From contig NZ_AP027058.1 in the NCBI RefSeq assembly GCF_027925025.1, positions 1,364,001 to 1,428,000 of the forward strand: a stretch of DNA of 64,000 nt, given 5' to 3'. Shown one piece after another: positions 38,999 through 48,478 of the stretch. Position numbers and translations under genes: made by a program. Within the stretch, counting starts at the first letter, position 1, and each line of letters begins with the position of its first letter. Origin of the DNA: Limnohabitans sp. MORI2 (lineage in GTDB: Bacteria; Pseudomonadota; Gammaproteobacteria; Burkholderiales; Burkholderiaceae_C). The notes beneath the pieces are model-generated. The model ran no database searches. It was not told the origin of the DNA and was given only the letters and a program-made list of their open reading frames with translations.

Positions 38999-40177
38999 AT
39001 GCCATCAACCATGAACGCCAAACCACACAAAAGTTTCGCTTTCGCCGCTGTCGTGCTCTGCACTGTTGTTGCTTTATCTGCTTGTAAGAAAAACACAACT
39101 CAAGAAGTCACCAGCCCCCCTGCGGACAACATGCTTGTGTCGGTGCCCGAGAGCTTGCAAGCGCAGATTCAAGTTTCAGAGGTTTTGAGCCAAGACATCT
39201 CCGAGACCTTGCGTGTGGCAGGCCAAATTGATTTTGATGAACAGGCCTTGACCCGTATTGGTGCCAGTGTGACTGGGCGCGTGACGCAAATTCATGCCAG
39301 CCTAGGTCAAGTGGTCAACAAAGGCGACACACTGGCGCTGATCAACAGCAGCGAGTTGTCAGGCTCACAACTGGCTTATTTGAAAGCGCGTTCTGAAAAA
39401 GAGCTGCACCGTCGCAACATGGAGCGCGCGAAAACGTTGTTCGATGCCGATGTCATCAGCGCAGCCGAATTGCAGCGCCGCGAGAATGAGTATGAAATCG
39501 CTTCTGCCGAAACACGCGCAGCACAAGACCAACTGCGAGTATTAGGCGTCAGTCCAAAGTCGATTGAGCGATTGGGCAGCACGGGTGTGATCGACTCTGT
39601 GTCCAGTGTGATGGCCACCATCAAAGGCGTTGTGGTGGAGCGAAAAATTGCAGCAGGTCAGGTGGTCCAACCCTCGGATGTCTTGTTTGCCGTAGCTGAT
39701 TTAAGCCGCGTGTGGGCCGTCGCTCAAGTGCCAGAGCAACAAGTAGGACAAGTCAAAGTTGGTCAATTTGTCCGCATTGAGGTTCCCGCACTGGGCCATG
39801 AAAAGCTTGAGGGCAAATTGATTTACGTGGGCCAAACCGTCAACCCAGAAACACGCACCGTGCTCGTTCGTTCTGAGCTTGACAACAAAAGTGGCCACCT
39901 CAAACCCTCTATGTTGGCCTCCATGCTCATCGAGTCAACGCCCACCCAACGCCTGGTCGTCCCCGTCGCTGCGGTCGTGAGGCAAGACGATGCCGACTAC
40001 GTGTTCGTCGAAATGTCCGATAAACGTTTTCGACTCACCCCCGTCAAACTGGCCACCGAGCAAAATGGACATCGGGTGGTACTGGATGGTTTAAAACCTA
40101 GCATGCGCATTGTGTCTGACGGTGCTTTTCACTTGAACAACCACCGCAACCTTGTAGAGATGGGCAAAGGGAGCTAA
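38999..40177 (+). CDS. RND efflux periplasmic adaptor (CzcB/CusB-like), lipoprotein
   Basis: A 392-residue membrane-fusion protein. The signal peptide ends in a lipobox VALSAC followed by KKN, so it is probably lipid-anchored. The barrel-sandwich half appears in GASVTGRVTQIHASLGQVVNKGDTLA, a coiled-coil hairpin follows (about residues 125-180, KARSEKELHRRNMERAKTLF), then the second lipoyl half with GVVVERKIAAGQVVQPSD. No His-rich N-terminal metal domain, as found in some CzcB, was seen. An alternative ATG lies four codons downstream. Confidence 0.9.
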   Translation: MPSTMNAKPHKSFAFAAVVLCTVVALSACKKNTTQEVTSPPADNMLVSVPESLQAQIQVSEVLSQDISETLRVAGQIDFDEQALTRIGASVTGRVTQIHASLGQVVNKGDTLALINSSELSGSQLAYLKARSEKELHRRNMERAKTLFDADVISAAELQRRENEYEIASAETRAAQDQLRVLGVSPKSIERLGSTGVIDSVSSVMATIKGVVVERKIAAGQVVQPSDVLFAVADLSRVWAVAQVPEQQVGQVKVGQFVRIEVPALGHEKLEGKLIYVGQTVNPETRTVLVRSELDNKSGHLKPSMLASMLIESTPTQRLVVPVAAVVRQDDADYVFVEMSDKRFRLTPVKLATEQNGHRVVLDGLKPSMRIVSDGAFHLNNHRNLVEMGKGS

Positions 40178-40180
40178 GGC

Positions 40181-43100
40181 ATGCTTGAATCCTTGGTCCG
40201 TAGTGCTCTAAAGCAGCGCTTAGTCGTTTGTGTTATCGCCGTTGTTTTGCTGTTTTTTGGGTTGAATGCAGCCACCAAACTCTCGGTTGATGCGTTCCCA
40301 GATGTCACCAACGTACAGGTACAAATAGCCACCGAAGCGCCAGGTCGTTCGCCTGAAGAGGTTGAGCGTTTTGCAACCGTCCCCATCGAAGTCGCCATGA
40401 CGGGCTTGCCCGGTTTGACTGAACTGCGCTCCCTGAACAAACCTGGCCTATCCCTCATTACTTTGGTGTTCACTGACAGCACCAACGTTTACTTTGCACG
40501 CCAGCTGGTGATGGAACGTTTGATGGAGGTGGGTCAACGCTTGCCCGCTGGCATCACCCCCGTACTGGGCCCCGTCTCTTCAGGGCTGGGTGAGGTCTAC
40601 CAATACACGCTAGAGCATGCATCAGACGGCAACCGTGAGCTGAGCGAAGAAGAACTCACCCAACGCCGCGTTGTGCAAGATTGGGTGTTGCGTCCACTCT
40701 TGCGCTCGATTCCAGGTGTGGCTGAAATCAACTCACAGGGCGGGTACGTCAAGCAGTACCACGTATTGGTGAACCCCGAACGTTTGCGTCATTACAGAAT
40801 CAGTCTGTCAGAGGTGTATGACGCTGTCTCGCGCAACAACGCCAACTCCGGCGGCGGTGTGCTACCGCAAGCGGCTGAGCAGTATTTGATTCGTGGCGTG
40901 GGTTTGATTCAAGGCGTCGGTGACCTTGGCCAGATCGTGTTGAAAGAAGTCAACGGCACACCTGTGTACATGCGTGATGTGGCTGAAGTCAAACTCGGAC
41001 ACGATGTGCGCCAAGGCGCAGTCATCAAAAACGGAACCACCGAAGCGGTCGGCGGCATTGTGATGATGATGACCGGTGGCAATGCCAAAGAAGTGGTGAG
41101 TCGCATCAAGAAACGCGTGAAAGAAATCAATGACCGCGGCATGCTACCTAATGAACTCAAAGTCGTGCCTTACTACGACCGTTCAGAGTTGGTGGACGCA
41201 GCACTTTGGACTGTCACCAAAGTGCTGATCGAAGGTGTGGTGTTGGTGGTGATTGTGTTGTTCTTGTTTTTGGGCGATGTGCGTTCGTCGCTCATCGTGG
41301 TGGCCACCTTGGTGCTCACACCACTGCTGACCTTCATGGCCATGAATAAGCTGGGCATCTCGGCCAACCTCATGTCGCTTGGGGGCTTGGCCATTGCGAT
41401 TGGTTTGATGGTGGACGGGTCCGTAGTGGTGGTCGAAAACGCCTATGCAAGACTGGGTCGTGCTGCCGAATTGGGCGAAAGCAAGGTACGCGGTATTTTG
41501 AATGCGGTGGTCGAAGTGGCCACGCCCGTGATTTTTGGCGTGGGCATCATCATTCTGGTGTTCTTGCCGTTGATGACGCTGCAAGGCATGGAAGGCAAGA
41601 TGTTTGCTCCCCTCGCCTACACCATTGCCATTGCACTGGCTGTATCGCTAGCGCTGTCGATGACCTTGTCGCCTGTGCTGTCCTCGTACTTGCTCAAGCC
41701 GCCAGAGGGTGATGGCGACCATGACACACCGCTGATCAAAGCCTTGAAGACACGCTACTTGAAACTGTTGGACTTAGCCATGTCCAACCAAAAACGCACC
41801 GTGCAAGCCTCCTTGGGGGCGTTTGTAGCCGCAGTGCTGATGTTGCCGTTTTTGGGGACGGCCTTCATTCCAGAAATGAAGGAAGGCTCCATCGTGCCTG
41901 GCATCAATCGTGTGCCCAACATCTCGCTGAACGAATCTATCAAGATGGAAATGCAGGCCATGAAGTTGGTCATGACCGTACCCGGCGTGAAATCGGCGAT
42001 CTCTGGCTTAGGCCGAGGTGAATCACCGGCAGACCCACAAAGCGTGAATGAGTCCACCCCCATTGTTAGCTTGAAGCCTCGCAGCGAGTGGCCCTCGGGT
42101 TGGGACCAAACTGATATCACCAATGCCATGAGCGAAAAGCTCAAGATCTTGCCCGGCGTGCAAATTGTGATGGCGCAACCCATTTCTGACCGCGTCGACG
42201 AAATGGTCACAGGCGTGCGCTCAGACATCGCCGTGAAGGTGTTTGGTGACGACTTAGACGACCTCAAACGCGTCGCCAACCAAATTGCCAAAGTGGCACA
42301 AGGCATTCAAGGCGCGCAAGACCTGCGCGTGGAGCGCATCTCGGGACAGCAGTATTTGCAAATTGACATCGACCGCCAAGCCATTGCACGCATGGGCCTG
42401 AACGTATCTGACGTCAACGACATGATCGAGACCGCCATTGGCGGCAAGGTCGCATCTGAGGTGTTCGAAGGTGAGCGTCGCTTTTCTGCCGTGGTACGTT
42501 TGCCTGAGAGCTTTCGCAACAACATAGAAGCCATTTCCAACATCATTTTGAGCTCCTCACATGGTGCACAAGCTCGCCTAGACGACGTAGCCAAAATTCA
42601 AGTGTTAGATGGACCTGCGCAAATTTCACGTGAAATGGCCAAGCGACGCATCGTCGTGGGCATTAACGTGAAAGACCGCGACTTGGGCAGCTTCGTAGCT
42701 GAGTTGCAAGCCAAAGTGGGTGAAAAGGTCAAGCTGCCTGAGGGGTATTACTTGGAATGGGGTGGCCAGTTCCAAAACATGGAACGTGCCTTGGGCCACT
42801 TGAAAATCATTGTGCCGATCACTGTCGCTGCAATTTTCTTCTTGCTGTTTTTGCTGTTCAACTCGGTCAAGTTCGCCACACTCATCATCACGGTGCTGCC
42901 GTTCGCATCGATTGGCGGCGTGATTGGCTTGTTCATCGCGGGCGAGTATTTGTCTGTGCCTGCGTCTGTGGGGTTTATTGCGCTGTGGGGCATAGCGGTG
43001 CTCAATGGTGTGGTGCTGGTGTCATACATCCGCAGCTTGCGTGAAGGCGGCATGACGGTCAAACACGCTGTGCTAGAGGGCGCACGCCAACGCTTCCGCC

Positions 43101-43291
43101 CTGTGATGATGACTGCCACCGTGGCCATGCTAGGCCTCATCCCCTTCCTGATTTCAGATGGCCCCGGCTCTGAAGTGCAGCGCCCCTTGGCCATTGTGGT
43201 GATTGGCGGCTTGATCAGCTGCACCTTGCTGACCTTGGTGGTCGTGCCCACGATTTATCACTGGTTTGACGAAAAAGACCCAGAAGCTTGA
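40181..43291 (+). CDS. Heavy-metal-type RND efflux pump (CzcA/CusA family)
   Basis: A 1036-residue HME-RND inner-membrane pump. The first transmembrane helix is at residues 12-30, then two large periplasmic loops and two groups of transmembrane helices. The TM4 region reads IAIGLMVDGSVVVVENAYARLG (about residues 405-424); the acidic residue is present but the aromatic-acidic DFG start of classic zinc pumps is not. The C-terminal half has GGVIGLFIAGEYLSVPASVGF. It exports metal ions or related cations by proton antiport. The exact ion is not decidable by eye. It follows the adaptor by 3 nt. Confidence 0.92.
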   Translation: MLESLVRSALKQRLVVCVIAVVLLFFGLNAATKLSVDAFPDVTNVQVQIATEAPGRSPEEVERFATVPIEVAMTGLPGLTELRSLNKPGLSLITLVFTDSTNVYFARQLVMERLMEVGQRLPAGITPVLGPVSSGLGEVYQYTLEHASDGNRELSEEELTQRRVVQDWVLRPLLRSIPGVAEINSQGGYVKQYHVLVNPERLRHYRISLSEVYDAVSRNNANSGGGVLPQAAEQYLIRGVGLIQGVGDLGQIVLKEVNGTPVYMRDVAEVKLGHDVRQGAVIKNGTTEAVGGIVMMMTGGNAKEVVSRIKKRVKEINDRGMLPNELKVVPYYDRSELVDAALWTVTKVLIEGVVLVVIVLFLFLGDVRSSLIVVATLVLTPLLTFMAMNKLGISANLMSLGGLAIAIGLMVDGSVVVVENAYARLGRAAELGESKVRGILNAVVEVATPVIFGVGIIILVFLPLMTLQGMEGKMFAPLAYTIAIALAVSLALSMTLSPVLSSYLLKPPEGDGDHDTPLIKALKTRYLKLLDLAMSNQKRTVQASLGAFVAAVLMLPFLGTAFIPEMKEGSIVPGINRVPNISLNESIKMEMQAMKLVMTVPGVKSAISGLGRGESPADPQSVNESTPIVSLKPRSEWPSGWDQTDITNAMSEKLKILPGVQIVMAQPISDRVDEMVTGVRSDIAVKVFGDDLDDLKRVANQIAKVAQGIQGAQDLRVERISGQQYLQIDIDRQAIARMGLNVSDVNDMIETAIGGKVASEVFEGERRFSAVVRLPESFRNNIEAISNIILSSSHGAQARLDDVAKIQVLDGPAQISREMAKRRIVVGINVKDRDLGSFVAELQAKVGEKVKLPEGYYLEWGGQFQNMERALGHLKIIVPITVAAIFFLLFLLFNSVKFATLIITVLPFASIGGVIGLFIAGEYLSVPASVGFIALWGIAVLNGVVLVSYIRSLREGGMTVKHAVLEGARQRFRPVMMTATVAMLGLIPFLISDGPGSEVQRPLAIVVIGGLISCTLLTLVVVPTIYHWFDEKDPEA

Positions 43292-43310
43292 TTGAAGAAA
43301 AGAGACTGAT

Positions 43311-43652
43311 ATGAAAGAAATCAAAGCCATCATTCGCCCTTCCAAGCTGCCCACCTTGCGCGAAAAGCTGCGTAGCTTGCCTGGCTTTCCGGGTATGACC
43401 GTGAGCAAAGCCGAAGGCTGCTCAGCCCCTAGCCTGCACAGCCCCGCCAATTTGAAAGAAGAGTTGACTGACTACACACCCAAGGTGCGCATTGAAATCG
43501 TGGCGCCTGACGAGGTGTGCGACAGCATCGTGGACCTGATTGTTCACACCGCGCAGATTGGCCAAATTGGTGATGGTCTGGTGTGGGTCACCGACATCAC
43601 ACGTGCGGTGTTCTTGTACAAGTCTGTCGCTGGGCCAATTGAACGCCCCTGA
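43311..43652 (+). CDS. PII-like protein of the RND-associated group
   Basis: A 113-residue GlnB-fold protein: KEIKAIIRPSKLPTLREKL at the start, PGMTVSKAEG, YTPKVRIEIVAPDEVCDSIV and IGQIGDGLVWVTDI. The T-loop (about residues 37-58) reads CSAPSLHSPANLKEELTDY and lacks the ELYRGAEY segment with the uridylylated tyrosine of classic PII. It is the last gene of the efflux operon, 20 nt after the pump. Such PII homologues beside heavy-metal RND pumps form a separate clade whose ligand is unsettled; it may sense a metal or nucleotide and regulate the pump. Confidence 0.88.
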   Translation: MKEIKAIIRPSKLPTLREKLRSLPGFPGMTVSKAEGCSAPSLHSPANLKEELTDYTPKVRIEIVAPDEVCDSIVDLIVHTAQIGQIGDGLVWVTDITRAVFLYKSVAGPIERP

Positions 43653-43677
43653 CGCGTCCTTGTGATGCCGCAGCAAG

Positions 43678-43704
43678 AAGCCAAGCATTGCGCTTGGCTT
43701 TTTT
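43678..43704. terminator. Bidirectional intrinsic terminator after the efflux operon
   Basis: A 9-bp perfect stem AAGCCAAGC/GCTTGGCTT with a 5-nt loop is followed by T6 on the plus strand. It lies between the PII-like gene and a convergent gene whose stop begins at the T-run. Confidence 0.9.
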
Positions 43705-44723
43705 CATGAACGCTTGGCCAATGGCAAATTGAGCAGCAAATTTTGTGGCTTGAGTTTCAAGCGCTGGTTGGCATCCACCGCCATCGCTAAATACACGGGC
43801 TTACCACGCACCTCGGCCAGCATGTCGTTGGGCTCCACGAACTCCAGCTTAAAGAGGCACAGCAATCGCTCCATGCGATCAGCATCGACCTCTTGGCCTT
43901 GGTAAAGGTCGTTGAGCACGCCGCTGGCTTGGGCATCTAAGCCCACATGCCATACCCAGTGGTCGTCGTTGATTTCACGCTCCGTTTGAATGCGCACCTG
44001 CACACCTAAAAAGTGCTGCACCCACTTGGCCATCACCTCGCACAGTGCGTTCAGCGCGGGCTGGCCACGGTTGAGGCTCACCACCCAGTCAAAGCTCTCG
44101 CTGCGAGGCCAATATGCGTCTTGGTTGTCATCGTTGAGCACATCCAAGTCCACGCTGCGCAGTTTGATGCCGCCTTGCTTGAGCAGCTCGCCAATCGAGC
44201 CAAAGCCACTTTGTGTGGCGTGACGCTCCACAATTTCGTCATCAGCCGCCATCACAGCGCCGTCTTCAAGCACGGTGATTTTTTGCGTGTGCATCAGCAT
44301 CTCTGCAGCACGGGCTTGCATGGCCGTAGGCGCTTTGCCCAACACATGGCGCAACAAGATGTGCGTGATCTGTTGCACCAACAAGGGCGGTACATCTACG
44401 CCCTCGCCTTTGAACAAGGCGATGTAGCTGGCCTCTAACGTCGGCAATGTGGTGATGCGCTGGCGAAAGCGCAACCACACGCCGTAGTTATCGGCGGCGT
44501 CTTTGTCTTGCAACTCAGAAAGTTCTTGCAGGAGAACTTCGCGACGAGGTTGGTCCATCAAACTGTGATGCAACGCCACTTCAGCTGCACATGAGCTGGC
44601 AATAGGGGCCAGCTCAGGACGCTCTAAAAGAAAACGCAAAAAGTCGTCGGTCACCACCAAGTGGCCTGCCTCGTTGGTGGTGAGCAGCGAGTAGCCACAG
44701 GTGGGCCAAAGCGAATTTGTCAT
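43704..44723 (-). CDS. Protein of the DUF6352 type, unknown function
   Basis: A 339-residue cytoplasmic protein opening with SLWPTCGYSLLTTNEAGHLVV (residues 4-24) and carrying VTDDFLRFLLERPELAPIASS and NYGVWLRFRQRI, as in conserved hypothetical proteins of Burkholderiales that I recall as DUF6352. It is mostly alpha-helical, without membrane segments or catalytic motifs I can name. It stands 26 bp downstream of rnfH in the same direction. The family name is from memory and moderately sure; no function can be given. Confidence 0.75.
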   Translation of the reverse strand: MTNSLWPTCGYSLLTTNEAGHLVVTDDFLRFLLERPELAPIASSCAAEVALHHSLMDQPRREVLLQELSELQDKDAADNYGVWLRFRQRITTLPTLEASYIALFKGEGVDVPPLLVQQITHILLRHVLGKAPTAMQARAAEMLMHTQKITVLEDGAVMAADDEIVERHATQSGFGSIGELLKQGGIKLRSVDLDVLNDDNQDAYWPRSESFDWVVSLNRGQPALNALCEVMAKWVQHFLGVQVRIQTEREINDDHWVWHVGLDAQASGVLNDLYQGQEVDADRMERLLCLFKLEFVEPNDMLAEVRGKPVYLAMAVDANQRLKLKPQNLLLNLPLAKRS

Positions 44724-44749
44724 GGTGGATGGCCAGAGTTGGACGGCGA

Positions 44750-45097
44750 TCAGTAGCCAGGCTTAGCGCCTGCGCGACGCTTGGAGAACAAGCCTGCACG
44801 ACTGGTGCCTTGTTTTTGGAAACGCTCACGCCGCGCCACCTTGGGATCAACGGTGAGTGGGCGGCAAATTTCAATGCGGTCTAACTCTCGCAGCACATGG
44901 TTGCGTGTGGTTTTCTTACCCCATATGCACACGGTAAACAACTCTGGCTGGCTCAGATCAATTTCAGGGCACTGAACCAATAGCCCACTGAGCTGCAAGG
45001 CTTCCATCACCGTCACGCCGGCGCTTAAGGCCAACACACGCTCGTGCACCACGCGAGGGGCTGGCGAATACATCACCGTAATCTGCAAGGTACTCAC
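44750..45097 (-). CDS. rnfH: RnfH family ubiquitin-like protein
   Basis: A 115-residue beta-grasp protein of the UPF0125/RnfH family. LSAGVTVMEALQLSGLL, VCIWGKKTTRNHVLRELDRI and EICRPLTVDPKVARRERF are diagnostic. Its start overlaps the ratA stop by 4 bp (ATGA), the usual ratA-rnfH pairing; the function is undefined. The C-terminus is basic (FSKRRAGAKPGY). Confidence 0.92.
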   Translation of the reverse strand: MSTLQITVMYSPAPRVVHERVLALSAGVTVMEALQLSGLLVQCPEIDLSQPELFTVCIWGKKTTRNHVLRELDRIEICRPLTVDPKVARRERFQKQGTSRAGLFSKRRAGAKPGY

Positions 45098-45546
45098 GCG
45101 GTGTACACCTGTTCGGCACGCTTGACAAACGCATCTACCAAGGTGGCGGCGATTTTGTCGAACACGGGGCCCACCAAACTGCCAAACATGCTCTCAAAGG
45201 CGTAATTCAAGGTCAGCTCAATGCGGCAAGCGCGTTGCGGCTGTTGCGTGTTGGGGTCGAGCAGCGGATGAAAATCCCAAGTACCGTCCAAATGCTTGAA
45301 CGGCCCATCCACCAGCTCTAGCTTGACTTGGCGACCCTCGATGTGCACGTTGCGCGTGGTGAAGCTTTTGTGAAAGCCACCAAAGGTCATACCGACTTGG
45401 GCTGTCGCGCCATCAGCATGGGTTTCGAGCACGCCTGCGCAGTCGCACCAAGGCAAGAACTCGGGGTAGCGGGCCACATCGGTCACCAGCGCAAACATTT
45501 CTTCAGCGCTGAACCAGATCAAAACGGACTTGTGTACGGTTTTCAT
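45094..45546 (-). CDS. ratA: RatA/Coq10-type SRPBCC protein
   Basis: A 150-residue START-like (SRPBCC) protein. ALVTDVARYPEFLPWCDCAGV, GFHKSFTTRN, PFKHLDGTWDF and ACRIELTLNYAFES match RatA (YfjG). E. coli RatA was described as inhibiting 70S ribosome formation, and mitochondrial Coq10 homologues bind ubiquinone; either role could apply here. It is divergent from smpB, with 47 bp between them, a widespread arrangement. Confidence 0.92.
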   Translation of the reverse strand: MKTVHKSVLIWFSAEEMFALVTDVARYPEFLPWCDCAGVLETHADGATAQVGMTFGGFHKSFTTRNVHIEGRQVKLELVDGPFKHLDGTWDFHPLLDPNTQQPQRACRIELTLNYAFESMFGSLVGPVFDKIAATLVDAFVKRAEQVYTA

Positions 45547-45593
45547 AGAATGGTCGCCATTGTAAGAAGCTCTACTGTCCCCATATCTCCCTA

Positions 45594-46070
45594 ATGGCTA
45601 CCAAAAAACCTGCAACCCCCTCGCGCATCGCCGACAACAAAAAGGCGGCGTTCAACTATTTCTTCGAAGAAAAGTTCGAGGCAGGCATGGTGCTGGAAGG
45701 CTGGGAGGTCAAGGCCGCCCGTGAAGGCAAGGTGCAGCTCACCGACGGCTATGTGGTCATCCGCGATGGCGAGCTGTTTTTGATTGGCTGCCAAATCAAC
45801 CCGCTGCACACGGCGTCGAGCCACGTTACACCCGACAAAGTGCGTACCAAAAAACTGCTGATGAAGAAAGACGAAATCAAGCGTCTCATCGGTAAGGTCG
45901 AACAAAAAGGCCACACGCTCGTGCCCGTGAACTTGCATTGGAAAAACGGCAAGATCAAATGCGAAATCGCGTTGGCCAAAGGCAAGGCCGAACACGACAA
46001 ACGCGACACCATCAAAGACCGCGAAGGCAAGCGCGAGGTGGAGCGTGCCATGAAGTCACGCCACCGCTGA
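45594..46070 (+). CDS. smpB: SsrA-binding protein SmpB
   Basis: A 158-residue tmRNA partner for trans-translation rescue of stalled ribosomes. The beta-barrel core includes [21 protein letters not shown] and the basic tail [21 protein letters not shown] would enter the mRNA channel. No tmRNA gene (ssrA) was found next to it in this window. It is convergent with ygiQ; the two stop codons are adjacent. Confidence 0.97.
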   Translation: MATKKPATPSRIADNKKAAFNYFFEEKFEAGMVLEGWEVKAAREGKVQLTDGYVVIRDGELFLIGCQINPLHTASSHVTPDKVRTKKLLMKKDEIKRLIGKVEQKGHTLVPVNLHWKNGKIKCEIALAKGKAEHDKRDTIKDREGKREVERAMKSRHR

Positions 46071-48389
46071 TTACTTCTTCTTGCGCGGTGGCAAGCCCGT
46101 GTGTTGCGTGAGCACACGACCTCTCACCACCTTACCAGCCCCTACCGCTTTGGGTGCGCCCGTGCTGTTCTTGCGACGCGCACTCGTATAGGCCCCATCG
46201 GTTTGAGGCTGATAGGTGGGGATCAAATGCTGTTTGCCGTTGCCAATCAAGTCGGCACGGCCCATGGCCTTTAACGCCTCACGCAGCAACGGCCAGTTGT
46301 TGGCATCGTGGTAGCGCAAAAAGGCTTTGTGCAAACGGCGGCGGCGCTCGCCGCGCACGATGTCTACGCTCTCGCTGGTGCGCGTGATGCGCCCGAGCGG
46401 GTTGCGCCCCGAGTGGTACATGGCCGTGGCCGTGGCCATGGGGCTGGGGTAGAAGGTTTGCACTTGGTCGGCCCTGAAACCATTGCGCTTGAGCCACAAG
46501 GCCAAGTTCATCATGTCTTCGTCGCTGGTGCCGGGATGCGCCGCGATGAAGTACGGCACGAGGAACTGCTTCTTGCCTACCTCTTCGCTGAACTTGTCAA
46601 ACATGGTTTTGAAGCGGTCATAGGTGCCGATGCCGGGCTTCATCATCTTTGACAGTGGCCCACCTTCGGTGTGCTCAGGGGCGATCTTGAGATAGCCACC
46701 CACATGGTGCTGCACCAACTCTTTCACATACTCGGGCGACTTCACAGCCAAGTCGTAACGCAGGCCTGAGCCGATCAAAATCTTCTTGATGCCCTTCAAG
46801 GCACGCGCACGACGGTAGATGTTGATGAGCGGCGTGTGGTTGGTGCCCAAGTTTTGGCAAATACCGGGGAACACGCAGCTGGGTTTGCGGCATGCGGCCT
46901 CAATCTCGGGGCTCTTGCAACCCAAACGGTACATATTCGCAGTGGGGCCACCAAGGTCTGAAATGACGCCCGTGAAGCCCGGCACTTTGTCCCGGATGTC
47001 CTCAATCTCGCGAATGACCGACTCTTCGCTGCGGCTTTGGATGATGCGGCCTTCGTGCTCGGTGATAGAGCAAAACGTGCAACCGCCAAAGCAACCGCGC
47101 ATGATGTTGACGCTGAAGCGAATCATCTCCCACGCTGGGATTTTGGTCGCGCCGTCATGGCTGCCGTTTTCATCGGCGTAGTCAGGGTGTGGGCTACGCG
47201 CGTAGGGCAAGTCAAACACATGGTCCATCTCTGCGGTGGTGAGCGGGATGGGCGGTGGGTTAACCCACACGTCACGTGCGGTGTGGCCTTCGCCGTGGGC
47301 TTGCACCAAGGCGCGGGCGTTGCCGGGGTTGGTTTCTAAGTGCAGCACGCGGTTGGCGTGGGCATACAGCACGGGATCAGATTTAACTTGCTCGTAAGAC
47401 GGCAAACGAATCACGCTGCGGTCACGCGGCGGCACTTTGAGTGCACCTTTGCCTTGGAAAGCGGGGTTGGGCACAAAGTTCAAGGGCGAAACGGTAAAGC
47501 CTGCATCTGCCTTCGCACCGGCTTTGGCATTAGCGGCATCGGCCACGGCGTTGGCTTCGTCTTCACGCGCACAGGTTTCGCCTTGGGCTTTGGCTTGTTC
47601 GCTCACCATCAAATAGGGGTTGACATGCGCCTCGACCCTGCCCGGTGTATCAATGCTGGTGGAGTCAATCTCAAACCAGCCCACAGGCGTTTCACGGCGC
47701 ACAAACGCGGTGCCGCGCACGTCGGTGATGTTTTGCACCGGCTCTTTGGCCGCCAAGCGGTGGGCGATTTCCACAATCGCGCGTTCAGCATTGCCGTACA
47801 AAAGCAAATCGCATTTGCTGTCAACCACGATCGAGCGGCGCACTTTGTCAGACCAATAGTCGTAGTGCGCAATGCGACGCAGCGAGCCTTCGATGCCGCC
47901 CAACACAATGGGTACATCGTTGAAGGCTTCTTTGCAGCGCTGGCTGTACACCAACGCGGCGCGGTCGGGGCGCTTGCCGCCCACATCACCTGGGGTGTAG
48001 GCATCATCGCTGCGAATTTTTCGATCAGCCGTGTAACGGTTGATCATTGAATCCATGTTGCCGGCAGTGACGCCAAAAAACAGGTTCGGTTTGCCAAGCG
48101 CCTTGAACGGCTCGGCACTTTGCCAATCGGGCTGAGCAATGATGCCCACGCGGAAACCTTGGTTCTCCAGCATGCGGCCAATCACCGACATGCCAAAGCT
48201 AGGGTGGTCCACATACGCATCGCCCGTGACGATGATGATGTCGCAGCTGTCCCAGCCCAGTTGCGTCATTTCCTCGCGCGACATCGGCAAAAACGGAGCC
48301 GTGCCAAAACGGGCCGCCCAGTACTTGCGGTAACTGGTCAGCGGCTTGGCGTTGCGTGGAAATAGGGAGACGTCGGCGTAGGCATTCAT
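46071..48389 (-). CDS. YgiQ family radical SAM protein
   Basis: A 772-residue protein with an N-terminal B12-binding-like region ([20 protein letters not shown]) and a radical SAM domain with the iron-sulfur motif [18 protein letters not shown] (CxxxCxxC, about residues 443-451). [18 protein letters not shown] and [14 protein letters not shown] are family signatures. The C-terminus is rich in Lys, Arg and Gly (GLPPRKKK) and may bind RNA. The reaction is unknown. YgiQ is usually about 700-750 residues, so this one has modest insertions, including an Ala-rich stretch near residues 270-285. Confidence 0.9.
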   Translation of the reverse strand: MNAYADVSLFPRNAKPLTSYRKYWAARFGTAPFLPMSREEMTQLGWDSCDIIIVTGDAYVDHPSFGMSVIGRMLENQGFRVGIIAQPDWQSAEPFKALGKPNLFFGVTAGNMDSMINRYTADRKIRSDDAYTPGDVGGKRPDRAALVYSQRCKEAFNDVPIVLGGIEGSLRRIAHYDYWSDKVRRSIVVDSKCDLLLYGNAERAIVEIAHRLAAKEPVQNITDVRGTAFVRRETPVGWFEIDSTSIDTPGRVEAHVNPYLMVSEQAKAQGETCAREDEANAVADAANAKAGAKADAGFTVSPLNFVPNPAFQGKGALKVPPRDRSVIRLPSYEQVKSDPVLYAHANRVLHLETNPGNARALVQAHGEGHTARDVWVNPPPIPLTTAEMDHVFDLPYARSPHPDYADENGSHDGATKIPAWEMIRFSVNIMRGCFGGCTFCSITEHEGRIIQSRSEESVIREIEDIRDKVPGFTGVISDLGGPTANMYRLGCKSPEIEAACRKPSCVFPGICQNLGTNHTPLINIYRRARALKGIKKILIGSGLRYDLAVKSPEYVKELVQHHVGGYLKIAPEHTEGGPLSKMMKPGIGTYDRFKTMFDKFSEEVGKKQFLVPYFIAAHPGTSDEDMMNLALWLKRNGFRADQVQTFYPSPMATATAMYHSGRNPLGRITRTSESVDIVRGERRRRLHKAFLRYHDANNWPLLREALKAMGRADLIGNGKQHLIPTYQPQTDGAYTSARRKNSTGAPKAVGAGKVVRGRVLTQHTGLPPRKKK

Positions 48390-48478
48390 GAAGGCCTCAA
48401 GTGTACGGGCTAGGCTCTTTCCTTCAGGTTTCAGGGGCTATCGCCAAGGCCCTTGAAAAGTGCTTTTCAGGCGGTACT

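Noticed and set aside
46060..46092. Hairpin GCCACCGC/GCGGTGGC spanning the adjacent smpB and ygiQ stop codons
   Set aside because: The loop is 17 nt and there is no T-run on either strand; it may be chance from codon choice.
47340..48050. 236-codon plus-strand frame opposite ygiQ
   Set aside because: It is a shadow of the radical SAM gene; no domain or plausible ribosome site.
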